This document shows, piece by piece, positions 49,451 to 60,900 of a stretch of DNA of 64,000 bases. Within the stretch, counting starts at the first letter, position 1. The number at the start of each line of letters is the position of its first letter. Both the position numbers and the translations under genes were made by a program. The notes beneath the pieces were generated by a model, which saw only the letters and a program-made list of their open reading frames with translations, had not been told where the DNA came from and searched no databases. The stretch lies in NCBI GenBank assembly GCA_020086605.1, contig JACBWW010000084.1:1043235-1107234 (forward strand). The letters run 5' to 3'. The DNA is from Lanius collurio (lineage: Eukaryota; Chordata; Aves; Passeriformes; Laniidae).

Positions 49451-50720
49451 GAAAGATGTGGTAGAACCACACAGATGAGGTGCAGCCTCTCAGTGACCCT
49501 GTGGGCAGAAAACACCCCTACAGGCTGCTCAGATCCCCCCCTCCCCAGATTATCATTCCTCCATGGCATCTCCTTTAAAAGTCACTTTGAAATCTCTTTT
49601 CTCTTCAGTGGGACAATTCATGAGGGGAAAATCCAATTACAGCAGATAGGAAGTGCCAGACCTCGCAGTGCATCTCTGTGAGCCCCCTACACTGCTTCCA
49701 CTGCCCTCATCCCCTTCTCCATTCCTCTTATCCATTATTGCAAAGCAAACTGAGGCTGCCACCGAACCCAGTGTAGCTGTTCTTGATGAGTTACTTCCTC
49801 TCCTCAAAGGCAGCTCCCTCTCTTGCAGCTGGCACTGACAGGAGCTGTGTTCAAAGCGCCATTTTCCCAAAGCCAGACACACAGAGCCAACGTGGAGATT
49901 GTGGAAAAGGATCCCTCTTAATAAATATTAATCTGTGGCAGGGAAAGGCAAGACAAGAACGAGGCACCTGCAGTGCAGGCCTGGCAAGTTAAATAATAAA
50001 CTATGCAGGGCTTTAAACAATAAGGATGATTAAACATAGGAAAAACACAGGGAGAGCAGAGGCCTGTGGGAGGCACAAAGCAAAGCCTGGGTGCCTTCTA
50101 GGAGAGAAGTGTCAGTGAAATCCCAGACACTGAGATTCCTGCAGGAATGACAAAACTCCAGTTCTGCCTTCCAGCCTATGAGCTAATGGGCTTGGGGATT
50201 TTTTTGTATCCCAATAATCTGATGTTTGTGGAAGAGTGGAACCTTTCACTGAATCATTGCATGCTGGGGGAAGTTACAGAAGTCTTCAAAAGACTTTTCA
50301 TCCCCCAAATCTCCTCTTTCCTTCACATCAGAGTCCTGATCCCCACCAAAGCCAGGTGGGATCCCATCAGAGCTTGGTGCAATTTCTCTCCTCTTAGCCA
50401 CAGTCAGCACAGAAGCTTCTCAATCCCAGCCCAGCCATAGGACAGTTGGATCTGACATTCCTTGGATGTGTCTCCCTCAGTGACAAATCATTGGCAGAAC
50501 TTTCCTTTAGCCAGAGGACTTTGCAGAGCAGAGCTGTTGGCTTTGAGGAGCTGGTTCAGCCTGGCCTGGCCTTTTCCTCTGCCATGACACTGAAATCAAT
50601 TTTCCCTGGAAATTTGCATTACTCACAAATTCAGGGGGAGGTATCTAGTTTGTTATTGCCATGGGGAGGAGGACAGATAAGCCCAGCAGCAGAGCCCACA
50701 GACCCAACCCCAAGGAGGAA

Positions 50721-50819
50721 AGACCCCACAGATCTCACAGAGCCCACAGATCTCACAGAGCCCACAGAGCCCACAGATCTCACAGAGCCCACAGAGCCCA
50801 CAGATCTCACAGATCCCAG
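50721..50819. repeat. 9-bp tandem array of two alternating monomers
   Basis: Eleven 9-bp units in the order B' A B A B B A B B A A', where A is AGATCTCAC, B is AGAGCCCAC, B' is AGACCCCAC and A' is AGATCCCAG. Because 9 is a multiple of 3, several frames on both strands stay open across it. This explains a repetitive Thr-Glu-Pro frame on plus and a Ser-Val-Gly frame on minus; neither is called a gene. Confidence 0.96.
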
Positions 50820-53498
50820 ACTCCAGTCACCCTTGGCAACAGCTGAAGCTGCTGTGCTGAACCAAGGCTGCACTGGGTGCAGGATTATTCTGCTGGCAGC
50901 AGGTTTCTGCTCACTGTCCCACCCTAGTGCACACCAGTTTGGGCCCAGATTGGCCACCTTGCCCTGGGGGACACTAGATCTACAAAGTGGCCACAACACC
51001 TTGACCTGCTGGACTCCAAATCACCGATCACTTTTGGCTCCATCAGTCACTGGGACACTGAGGGAGTGTGTGCCAAGCCCCTAAAGGAACTCCAGCGATG
51101 GGATACAACACCCCCACCTTGCTATGTGCATGAGGGCTCCATGTCCGCGTTCCCCATCCTACACACACCAGGACATGGTTCCTGCAGCTGGGGGAAGCTC
51201 TGGGCCCTGCTCCAGCTCAAACCACAGCTCCAAACACAGCAATAAACCTGGCCCTGGCCCAACACCTGCCCAGCCCCACTGTGGGACTGTCTGGGAGCAG
51301 AGGGAATGAAGCACTCAGGCACTTGTTAGGGGGCTTAGGGAATTCCCCAGCTTGTGCTGCCTCTGAGGAGCATCCTGAGAAATCCCAGGGGATGCAGGAA
51401 GCTGAAGCTGGAGGAGGGTTTGGACAGGCAGAATCCATGTTCAGCAGACCCACACAGCCTCTCTGTAGGAAGAACTAATTTTTCTCATCGGGGCTGCCCA
51501 GCTGATCTTTGGGCAAGAGCAGTAAATTCCCAACACCTGAAAGCTGAGCCTGACCCTCTCCAACACCAAGCAGGAGACAAACAGCAACCTCTCACCCTCC
51601 TGGGATTCCATCCAGGAATGCAGTGGATGAATCAGCCCCCGGGATCTTTGCTGGCCAATCACCCCTGGTGGGAACCGGGGGAGGGGGGCCTGGGCCCTGT
51701 GCTTGGAGGCAACTCCTGGGAGTGGGATGTGACTCAGCTTCCCTGGGACACGGAAACCAGAGCTGCACATCTCCACGCAATTCCCATTCCCAGACATTCC
51801 CCAAAGTGTCTGGAGGAGAGGTTTAGCTTGATGAGCAGAAGCAGGCAGTTTGAGAATGTGCTATTTTTTTTCTCTTTCACAGAGATTTTGCCTGGGCTCC
51901 TCTCTAAGCAGGATAATCCTCCTCTTCCTCCCTTCCTCCCTGCATATGGATCCCTCTGCCTGCTTCCCTCTCCATCCAGAGCCCCTCAGCTCATCCTGCT
52001 GTTTATTTTATTTCGTCAGGGAACTGTAACACCTTAAGCAACAAACCCTCCAGAGGTGTGAGGAGATCCCCATCTTCCACTTTGGTGGCAGAGGAAAGCT
52101 CTCCTTGCCCCAGCCTCCCCTCACCCGTTGGAGTCTGTGTCCACAAAACCAGAGGAAGCAGGGATTTGTTCCTGGCAGATCCCACCTGCCCTTGCTCTGG
52201 AGCTGCTCCACTGTCTCTGTTCCAGCAACTGCAATTCCCAGAGCAGGGCTGGTTCCCGTGGAAGCACGACCTCTACACTCCCCCCAGCAGCCTACAGCCA
52301 CCCAGCTCCTCTTGGTAATCCAGCCCCAAACACATCCCTGGACCATGGCACCTCACCAGCACAGGATTCAGCCTCACAGTCCAGCCTGGAAGAGCTGCTG
52401 GACAAAGCACAGCTCTCAAAGGAGGTATCAGAGCCTGGACCAGCTCACCCAGCACCCCTCTCCACACTGCTCACTCCAGACTCTTCTGAATGCTCAGTCC
52501 CAGATCCAGCACCCCCATGATCCCCAAAGCCTCAGGATTTCCTCTCCCTGGTGGACTCACCCAGGCCAGAGCTCTGTGGCTGCTGGAGAAAGCACCTCCA
52601 AGAGCCAGGAGGTTTTGCACAGAGGTTGTCACAACTCTCTGGGTTTGCAGCTTCCAGCTGGGGAAAGCTGGGCTTTACCTCCAGACCAGATTTCTCCAGA
52701 CACAAGGAGGGCAGAGAGAAGCATTTGCCAAGCCTTGATCCAAAGAGGAAGGGGTTCCAGCGGGACCCCAGGCTGCAGGGCTCAGCTGATTGCTCCTTTC
52801 TGTGGCACAGACTCAGTGCACAGAGGTAGAACGGCCGCCTGCACCCCAACACTGGCAAAGTGGAGGGGGCTGTGAGACACCCCCACCAACCAACACCAGG
52901 GACACTTCTCCCAACTCATCTCCTTCCTACCACTCCCACCAGGGTCCCAGAGACTCCACACTTCTCAGCCTGCAAATGGGAGACGTGCTGGGAGTTCCAG
53001 AGGCAAGTCCCGAGCCAAGGTCTGTGTCCTGTGTGTGGGCACAGCCTCCTGATCTGCAGCTGCCCAGGGCTCAGGAGGCAGCAAAGCCCCAGCTCCAGCC
53101 CGTGGCAGGGTGGAGGAGGAGCACTGCCAGCTTTGCCCAACCACGGGACGGGGTGCTGGGGAATTCCAGCCATGGGGACACTTGCCGAGGAATGATTTGC
53201 AAAACCAGACAGCTACTCCAGCTTTAGAGCCAGGGAAAAATTGGTTATAGTTCCACACTGAATGTCCAAGCGCCTCAGGGAGCAGAGCAGAGCAGCAGTC
53301 CCAGCGATCAGCTCCAGCCAGGAAGGAGTTGATGCATCCAGCTCTGTGCCCTGTCCCAAACCCTTCCATCCACTGCAAGGGATTTTGGCACCGCCTGCCA
53401 GAGGTGACCCAGAAGAGAAGCAAAGCGGTCTGTCCCCCTCCCCCAAACCCCAGAGCACCAGCCCTGTCCCCAGAGGGCCCCTCGCTGTGGGACTTTAC

Positions 53499-53700
53499 CT
53501 CGGTTGGAGTGGCCCACGCTCGATGACACCGACGACTTTTGCTTCTGCCTCTTGACCGTCATCATCACCTGCTCCTGGACCCGCTGCTTCCCCGTGCCCT
53601 TGGTTTTCAGCTTGTGGTCCGAGGGCAGGGCCAGCGTGGAGCTGGCCTGGTCCTGGAAGCACTCGTAGGCCAGCGCCGTTTTCAGCGGGGAGTGGAGCAT
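53499..53700 (-). CDS. PKP1: PKP1 coding exon 1 (residues 1-67, first base of codon 68)
   Basis: This exon holds the start codon and the extreme N-terminus of the head, the part that in mammals recruits desmoplakin. The protein starts MLHSPLKTALAYECFQDQ and later has VQEQVMMTVKRQK and SVGHSNRG, all near-identical to mammalian PKP1. The ATG was chosen because it aligns with the mammalian start. It has G at -3, a fair Kozak context. The frame stays open further upstream but only through a GTG, so no earlier ATG competes. The exon ends CGAG before the donor GTAAAG, leaving phase 1. Residue 2 is Leu where human has Asn (recalled). The same exon presumably carries the 5'UTR. Confidence 0.95.
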
Positions 53701-53869
53701 GGCTGCAGAGCGCGGGCACAGCGGCTGCTCGTCACTCACACGGACACCTCAAGGCCACCAAACACCTTCTGTGCTGGGCTTAGTCCCCCAAACCCCTCCT
53801 TGCCATACGTCCCCTGGCCCAGGGTGTCTCAGGGCTGCTGCTCGCAGCTCGGCTCCCCGGCGTGTGAGC

Positions 53870-54070
53870 CGTCACACCCTCTGCCAGACTGGATATACAG
53901 CCCTGCCCGCACACACCCACGCTCTCCCCGCCAGCCCCGGCACCCCCGCGCCGCTGCGGGGCCGCTCCCGGCCCTCCCCCGGCCCCTGCCCAGCCCCGCG
54001 GGGCCAGCGGCACGTGGGGGCCGGTGGGGAGTGGGCGAGCCGGGGGCTCGAGGGCTGGGCGTGGAGTGGT
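53870..54070 (-). promoter_or_regulatory. Putative PKP1 promoter: CpG-rich block with TATA-like element
   Basis: Upstream of the PKP1 ATG, about 53930-54060 is very G+C- and CpG-rich (GCCCCGCGGGGCC, CCCCGCGCCGCTGCGGGG). At about 53890-53900 the minus strand reads CTGTATATCC, a TATA-like element about 190 nt before the ATG; it would place a start site near 53865. This is consistent with a core promoter plus a 5'UTR in exon 1, but the start site is inferred. Confidence 0.45.
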
Positions 54071-55899
54071 CCCTGCGCAGGGTCGGGGTGAGGCTCTGTG
54101 GGTCTGCGTAGGAAACGGAGCTCCCCGGCTGCCGGGGCTGGGGCATCTCCCACGGCTCCTCTTGGGTTCCACTGTTTCCCTCAGTCCAAACATCACCAAC
54201 CCTGTGTCTCGGTGCCAAGACATGGCCCTGCTTGTAGGAGCAACGCTGCCCACAGCACCCATTCCAGATCCCAGCTCTGCCTGCACAGCTCGTAAATCCA
54301 CCCCTCTGAGCCCAGGAATGCAGGATTCCTGCAGAACACCGGCTCTAGGGGTCAGGGAGGGTTCTGACGAAGTCCCCTGGAGAGTCAGGGACCTCTCCCC
54401 AAAGAGTGTCCCACTCGTCTGAGGGATGGGCCTGTGAAGAATTCAGGGCACTGTTTGGGGCAATCTTTGCATGCAGCTCGGGGTAGCAGGGAGGAAAAAA
54501 GGACATTTAGCAAGAGCAGGAGATAAAATGGCTGTGCAAGAAATGACATGCCAGGCTATGACTGCGAGCAGAGAGTTCTCCCTCTGCCAAGCCACACTGC
54601 AGCAACTCGTCTACAGAGAACCAAGCACCTCGCCGCTGGTGTGACCAGTTTCAGGTCACAGCAAGTGCTGACAAAGCTCCTGCCAAGCCACAGGAGGCTG
54701 ATACAGGAGAAGAGGAACAGTCCCCATCAGGAGAGAGGCTGAGGGGAAGATGCCCAGGGCAGAGGCTTCCTGGGTGCCCCAGGACCAGGAGCTGGGTGTT
54801 TGTGCCAACACTCAGCCAGAGGAGCAGAGCCCTTTGTGCTGCCGGATGGATCAGCTGTGGGAGAAAGAACGTGTGGAGTTTCTCTCCAGTTGGCATCAGC
54901 AGTGCCCAGGGTCTGGCTGCCTTCAGGCCTGGTGCTTTATTTTACTCCCATCCATCAGGTTTTGTTTTCCCTGGTGATTTGCGTCCTTATTTCATGTCTT
55001 ATAGGAACAAGAGCAGCATCAGAAAGCACAGAGCAGGCGCCTGGGAAAGATGAGCTTTGTGCACTGTCCTTTTCCATGCTCCAGGATGCTCCTCCCATGA
55101 AACCCAGGAGCAGAAAGTCTGGTTTTGTCAATAAGACACAGGAGTAGAGCAACTAGAGGGTATTTATTTGCCCTTGGTCCCCTCTCCCCACCTTTCCTGA
55201 CACCTCATCAAGGTGAGGCTTTACTCTGTTCCATCACCCAACCAGGCAGGACTTTTAGACCATGACCAGGCAAGGCCAGCCTGGAGGAGGGTGGGTGCTG
55301 CCCAAGGCTGGGTGGGTGATGCCCAGTGGGATGGAGTGAGTGGGTGCCCTCCTTTCCTGCTGCTCACGAGCATTTCACGGGGTGGGGATCAGGCCGTGCT
55401 CTCCCGGTGCGGGCAGGAGCAGCACAGCCATGCCCAGCTGTTGTTTTCCTCTGCCCCACTTGTTTCTCCTGAAAGTTCGATATCGATGCCAAGCGGTGTT
55501 TTCGCAAATCAATGACAGGCTGTCAGCGTCAGGTGGCTCCTGCACAACAAAGTGCCAGCTCTCACAAACCTGTAATGTCACTTGGCCCGGGGCGAGGAAC
55601 AGCCCTGTCCCTGTCCCCGCGCGGGAGAGCCGCGTGTTTATCGCATCCCGTCACTGCGCTCTGGCATCTCCCTGTTTCATAACCCGCCCAAAATGCTGAG
55701 CTGGGCTGCGGAGCTGCGGACAGGGAGCTTAGGGAGGCTTTCAGGAAACAATGGTTTCTTGGGGCGAGTTCTCACGGTTTAGCCCAAGGGAGGGAATCTC
55801 CCAGGATTCTGCATCAGATTCCAAACCCGTATCTGGAAGAGCAAAAGGTGCTCAAACAAAGGTTTTATGGCAGTCCAGTGCAAACTGCGGTCCTGGTGT

Positions 55900-56240
55900 C
55901 GGGCCGGGGGTGTCCCTGAGCGGGGCACGGGGAACATCACCCCAGCCAGCCCAGCGCAGCCCCGGCGCAGCAGCAGCAGCAGCAGCAGAGCTGCCATCCA
56001 GCAGCGCCCCGAGCGAATTCCCCGTCTGCCTTTGTGTCTGGAGCTCACGGGCAGAGCGGGCAGGGCTGACAGGGACGCACGCCCGTGCCGCATTCGGGGT
56101 GCGATGGGCAGAGATCGGGGGCTGATGAAATCAGTGCCAGTGGGACGCGGGCGGTGCCCGGGGGGCGCGGGGGTCGCGGCGCTGCCCGAGCGCGGCCGGC
56201 AGCGCTGCCGAGGCGGTGACTCACGCTCCGCACCCACTCG
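55900..56240. promoter_or_regulatory. CpG-island-like segment upstream of PKP1
   Basis: A dense run of CpG and G+C (for example GGGGGGCGCGGGGGTCGCGG and GAGCGCGGCCGGCAGCGC) about 2.2-2.5 kb upstream of the PKP1 ATG, including a CAG7 run at 55968-55988. It may be an alternative promoter, a distal element or the promoter of an unseen transcript. No exon was recognised beside it. Confidence 0.4.
55968..55988. repeat. CAG trinucleotide run (7 copies)
   Basis: Seven perfect CAG on the plus strand inside the upstream CpG-rich block. Confidence 0.95.
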
Positions 56241-57426
56241 GGGACACGCCCTGTGCATCTGGGCTCTTCAAAGCATTTTTGTGCGAGTTCCTGGGATTCC
56301 TGCCAGCTGCCTGATCGCAATCAAAGCGCTCGCTGGCCCAATGCTGCTCCCAGAGAGGCGCAGGTTCCCTGTTCAAACTTGTTGGGCGCTCCTGAGCTGA
56401 AGTGTCTGCGGAGCGCTCGAATTCTGCTGGGGGGAATGACTGCCCCCAGCCCTGGTGTCAGGAAGTCCGGCTGTTGGGGGTATTTCAGCACCGAGGGCTG
56501 ATCCTTCCTCCGGGCGGGTGTCGCCAGGAGGGACAGAGGTGCGGATGCTGGGAATTTCTTGTATTTCCCAGGATAATGCCATTTTCTGAGCAGTGACTCA
56601 TCCTTGCCCCAGCACAGCCGAGACTTAACAGAGCCTGGTAAGGTTTCTTCAGGAGGAAACCTGCTCTTCAGATGTGCACACCTTGCTTTCCCTCTGCCTG
56701 CCTTGAAAGTGTCTCTTTTGTGGGACCAGAAAGCACCACAGGAAGGGGGCAGATGGAGAGCTCAGATCTAACAGAGTAACAATATCCAGCTGGAAGGGAA
56801 CAGAGAGCTGCCATGGTGAGGAAAGCCAGGCAGAAGCCTGCTGAGACTTGTGGCCAGGCTGTTCTTAAGCAAAACCTCCACTCCTTGCACACATGTGGCC
56901 CTGAGAGGTTTTTGGGGTGGTGCTGTGGGAGGACAAGAAGGCAACAGTGCCAGGCAGGTCATGGGCTGGCCCCTGGCAAAGCAGGGACACTTCTCCAGCC
57001 CCAGAGATCTCCCAGTGTGCATGGGAGCTTGGAAAGTAAGGAAATCCTTGATTTCTCCCCAAAACAAAAGGATGCCTCAGGCACAGGAGCTGCATCCAGT
57101 CAGCTGAAAGCCTGGGCTGTGTGAGGGAGATAAAAGACCCAGGAATATCACTGAGGTGTTCCCTGACAGAAACATGGAATGAGTGAGTTAGGAAGGGGCT
57201 GCCCCTCTGCCCAGTGCAGGGCTGAACCAAGTTAGGGCCCAGTTGTTCCAGACCTTGTCCAGGGCAGGTTTGATGGAGATTCCACAGCCTCTCAGGCTTC
57301 TCTCCAAGTATTTGACTGTCCTCATGGTGAATTGGTTTTCAGGTATCTAAAAGGAATTTCCCACGTCCCAGCTCGTTCCAGTTGTCTCTCCTCTCCCCAT
57401 GCACCTTAGAAGGTGTGAGTCCATCA
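56241..57426. other. Upstream intergenic stretch, nothing recognised
   Basis: No gene or clear repeat recognised between the CpG-rich block and the CR1 at 57427. Confidence 0.5.
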
Positions 57427-57905
57427 TCACAGGATCTCAGAATGGATTGATTGACTTGGAAGGGACCTTAAAGCTCATCCTGTTCCACCCCTTGCCATAG
57501 GCAGGGACACCTTCCACTGTCCCAGGATGCTCCAAGCCCCATCCAACCTGGACTTGGACACCTCCAGGGATGGGGCAGCCACAGCTGCTCTGGGCACCCT
57601 GTGCCAGGGCCTGCCCACCCTCACAGGGAACAATTCCTTCCCAATATCCTGTCTAACCCTCCCCTCTGGCAATGGGAAACCATTCCCCCTTGGGAATGGT
57701 CCTGTCCTTCCAGGCCCTTGTCCAACAGTCCCCTCCAGCTCTCTTGGGGCCCCTTTAGGCACTGGAAGGAGCTCCGAGGCGGAGCCTTCTCTTCTTCAGG
57801 TCTACATCCCCAGCTCTCCCAGCCTAGCTCCAGAGCAGAGGGGCTCCTGCCCTTGGGGTATCTCCATGGCCTCTGCACTTGCTCCATCTTCTCTGCCAAT
57901 TCCTG
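57427..57905 (-). mobile_element. CR1 LINE 3' region upstream of PKP1
   Basis: Minus-orientation CR1 of about 480 bp: ATCACAGGATCTCAGAATGG, GGAAGGGACCTTAAAGCTC, CCATCCAACCTGGACTTGG, CCACCCTCACAGGGAACAA and CTCTGGCAATGGGAAACC. The 5' part is more diverged. Confidence 0.92.
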
Positions 57906-60900
57906 TTAATTGGCTGCAGAGAGCTGTAAGATCTTTCCAAACTTTCCCTTCTCCAATTTGAGCAAACCCAGCTCTCCTAACCTTTCCTTTGTTTCCTGTT
58001 TTTCAGTCCTGACCGCCTTGGGGCTGAAGGGCAGGCCAAGCCCTTGTCCTTGCCAGCTGGACCTCCATGGGCTCACATTCCTGGTTCCCTTCCTTTGCTG
58101 CCCCTTTTGGTGGCAAATGTAGGGGATGGGGGGACACCAGGCAGGACAGGGTGGCTCTGGGTTGGAGAGCACCCTTAGAGCTCAGTGCAGGGGCCTGCCA
58201 GCAGCTCCAGACTCAGCAGTGTCACAGCTGAGGACAGAGATTGTCCCCTCTGCCCCTCCCTATGCTTGGACATCCCCTGACAAACAGGTCCCTCTGATGA
58301 GCAACAGCATCACAGCTCTGAACTGCTGAAAGTGCTGAGGGCTGTGCAGGCCTGACAGCAGGGAAAAAGGGATGTGGTCAGCAGGTCACTCTGGAAACAG
58401 GCACCAGGAGTGGCCATGCAGCTGCCAGGGAAGGGCAAGCCCCAGGGAGGTGCCCTGGGAGGTGGGGATGACAATGGAGCAGGAAGGATCTCTGCTTCCC
58501 CTCCAGGACAAGGCCAACCCACACGGTTTTCATCTCCTTGTGTCCCCATCTCACTTGAGGAACCTCTCCAAAACAGGCCAAGGAGCTGCTGCTCTCTGCC
58601 ATCTCTTCCCAGTCCTCTCTGCCTGGGCTGTGCCCAGGTCAGGGGCAGCTGCCCCTGCTCTGTCTCCTATCCCAGCTCTGGGAAGGAGCTGCCCTGGGGG
58701 GAGATGCTGCACACCCAGACTCACCTGGGGACCCTGCTGGCAAAGCCCCTCCTTGCACAGACCTGGCCCAGCAGCCCAAGGGCAAAGCCAGAGGTGTAGT
58801 TTGAGTCTGGGAACAAAGACCCAGATTGAGCCCCAGGACACTGCACAGAGAGCCCAGCCCAGGATCCCTGGGGCTGGCCTTGTCCCAGGGACACCTCCGT
58901 GGCAGGGTGTGACATCCTCAGAGAGGACATGTGGGAGGGCATGGGTGCGAGGAGGAACTCGGTGTGCTTGTGGCACAGTCGGGGGTGCAGCCCGTGCTTG
59001 GGGCCGGGATTGCTGCAAGAGCTTTCCCTTGACAGCCTCCCTGCCGGGGCTGCTCTGAGCATCTGCGTCAGACACATGCCCTGTGCTGGCCCCTCCTCAG
59101 GGCTGGGGTCTCGTGGCTGCCCGTGGGGATGTGCCAGCCCCTCAGCAGGGCTGTGTCCCCATGACAGGCTGCCAAGTGACACTGCCATGTTTGTCCTGTC
59201 ACGGGGAGGAGCAGAGCATTGGGATCACAGCTTGGCAGCGATGCCATCTCCAGGCCTGGCCTCCTGCCCTCCTGAATTCCAGCGGGATTTTTCTGCCACT
59301 GCTGACACAGGTGAGTCCTTTCCAGATGAAAATGTCAGGCTGACCCCATGCCCGCCGTGTCCTGGCACCAGCACTGCCCGGCACTGCTGCCCACCGGGAT
59401 GTGCCAGGGGAGACGAGTACACTGAATCCATGGTCATCCCCTCCTCTGGAAAAGCAGCTGCTCCAGGACTTTGCCTCTCCACCCTCCTTGCTGTCTGTCC
59501 TGGGAATGCTCCAATTCCTGCACAGCACCTGATTCCTCCCTGGGTGGGATGCACCAGGCCATGCTGATGGGGACCTCCCTCCCCCTGGGTGCATCCTGAG
59601 GCATCCCTGAGAGCCTCTGCTGCCAGGAGGAGCCCTGAGAAAAGGAGCAGGAGAGAAGCTGGTTGAGAAGAGAGCACAGGTAGATTCCCAAGGTACTCCC
59701 AGGACAAACTGAGCAGCACCAGACTTCCACCAGGGAAGGCTCTGGATGCCAAGGGCTGTGGCAGCACCACTCTGGGGACACTCAGCAGGTGGGACACAGA
59801 GCAGGGCTGACCCATGGGGCTCATTCTCCATCCCACCCCACTCCAGAGGCCCAGGGGTCCTGTGGTGCCAGGAGCAAACCCAAGGAGGGGGGGACGAAGA
59901 CAGCACTGGATGCCAAGTGAGGGGCAAAGCTGCTTCTCCCTGGTTGTATTTACACTGATGGCTGCAGGGAGTAACAATCCCAGCAGGAAAGGATGAACAG
60001 GAAAACCTGTAAGCTCCTTCTGTTTTCTAAATAACCACTGAAACCCTGCTAAATAAAAACTACACTGAACCACTCCACAGGTTTATGCAAGTCATGCTAC
60101 TGACATGATTTCTGAAGGGTATCTTTTATTTTAACACTGAAACACAACACCAGGGATTAGAGATCACATTTGAGGCCAATCAGCATGGCCTGCAGAGGTT
60201 CTCTATTTCCTTCCTGCTTTCAGGAACAGTCCATCCTGGGTTGGCTTTGCAAGGTGGAGAAGTATCCACTTGTTCACTGTCAGACTGAACAGGGAAACAC
60301 AGATTTTCCAAGAGAATTTATGACCTGGCACCTGAACCATCATCAGGGAACAGTGCTAGAGATGAGCAAGGACAAGGGGATGTTCATGCATCCAAGTTAT
60401 TCCTGCACAGTTGTTGCTGATTGCCCGAGTCCCTTTTGCCACGTCTGTCCTTGCAAAATCCCCTCTGGACTGGAAATGTGCTGAAGCACCAGGCTGAACT
60501 CCTGCAGTCCTGGCTCTGGGGGCGAGGGGAGGTCAGGCTGCTGTGGGAGGTTGAGTGTTGCCAGCACAGCCCCTGTCCCTGCAGCTCCACATGCCAGGGA
60601 GTGAGCACGGACACCCCAGGCTGGGACAGCCTGACCGGGCTCCGACCCCCGGCCGGAGGGGCTTGGGGCAGGGCAGGTGTGACCTCCCCTTGGCCTCGCT
60701 TTAGGGATTGATTCCACCTCCCAGGTGCTTGGCTGAGCTCCTGCTCCACATCCCAGCAGCCCCAGGCACTGCAGAGGGAGCTGGTGATGCTCACTGGCAA
60801 ATCCAGAGTGGAGTCAGAAGCAGAAAAGGCATTTGATCCTCAGGCAGGGTCTGATGTTTGGCCATGGCACAAAGCCAAGGAGAACAAGAGAAGGCTCATG

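Larger units (their letters stand above)
45782..53498 (-). other. PKP1: PKP1 intron 1
   Basis: Intron of 7.7 kb, donor GTAAAG, acceptor TTTGCAG. It contains two CR1 copies (46113-46562, 49040-49450), a 9-bp tandem array (50721-50819), a 16-bp repeat beside the acceptor, and an unidentified coding-like plus-strand patch (about 52060-52830). Confidence 0.9.
10376..53700 (-). other. PKP1: PKP1 gene locus (plakophilin-1), start codon to stop codon, 13 coding exons
   Basis: Plakophilin-1 is an armadillo-family protein of the desmosomal plaque. It links desmoplakin and keratin filaments to desmosomal cadherins, and a pool is also found in the nucleus. Thirteen minus-strand exons, all bounded by AG/GT, join in frame to 2205 nt. 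The predicted 734-residue protein matches the mammalian protein, as I recall it, from the head to the C-terminal SRF-stop. Residues about 1-243 are the head, 244-711 the ARM domain and 712-734 the tail. The only very short intron is the eighth, at 103 bp. No frameshift or internal stop was found, so the gene appears intact. In human the isoform 1b carries an extra 21-residue exon; I did not identify its counterpart here. Loss of PKP1 in people causes ectodermal dysplasia with skin fragility, which fits a role in epithelial adhesion. Confidence 0.96.

Noticed and set aside
50446..51084. 212-codon plus-strand frame with Thr-Glu-Pro repeats
   Set aside because: Its length depends on the 9-bp tandem array; the flanks have no recognisable protein.
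59225..60073. 282-codon minus-strand open frame
   Set aside because: Frames overlap it on both strands, no domain is visible, and composition is that of G+C-rich intergenic DNA.
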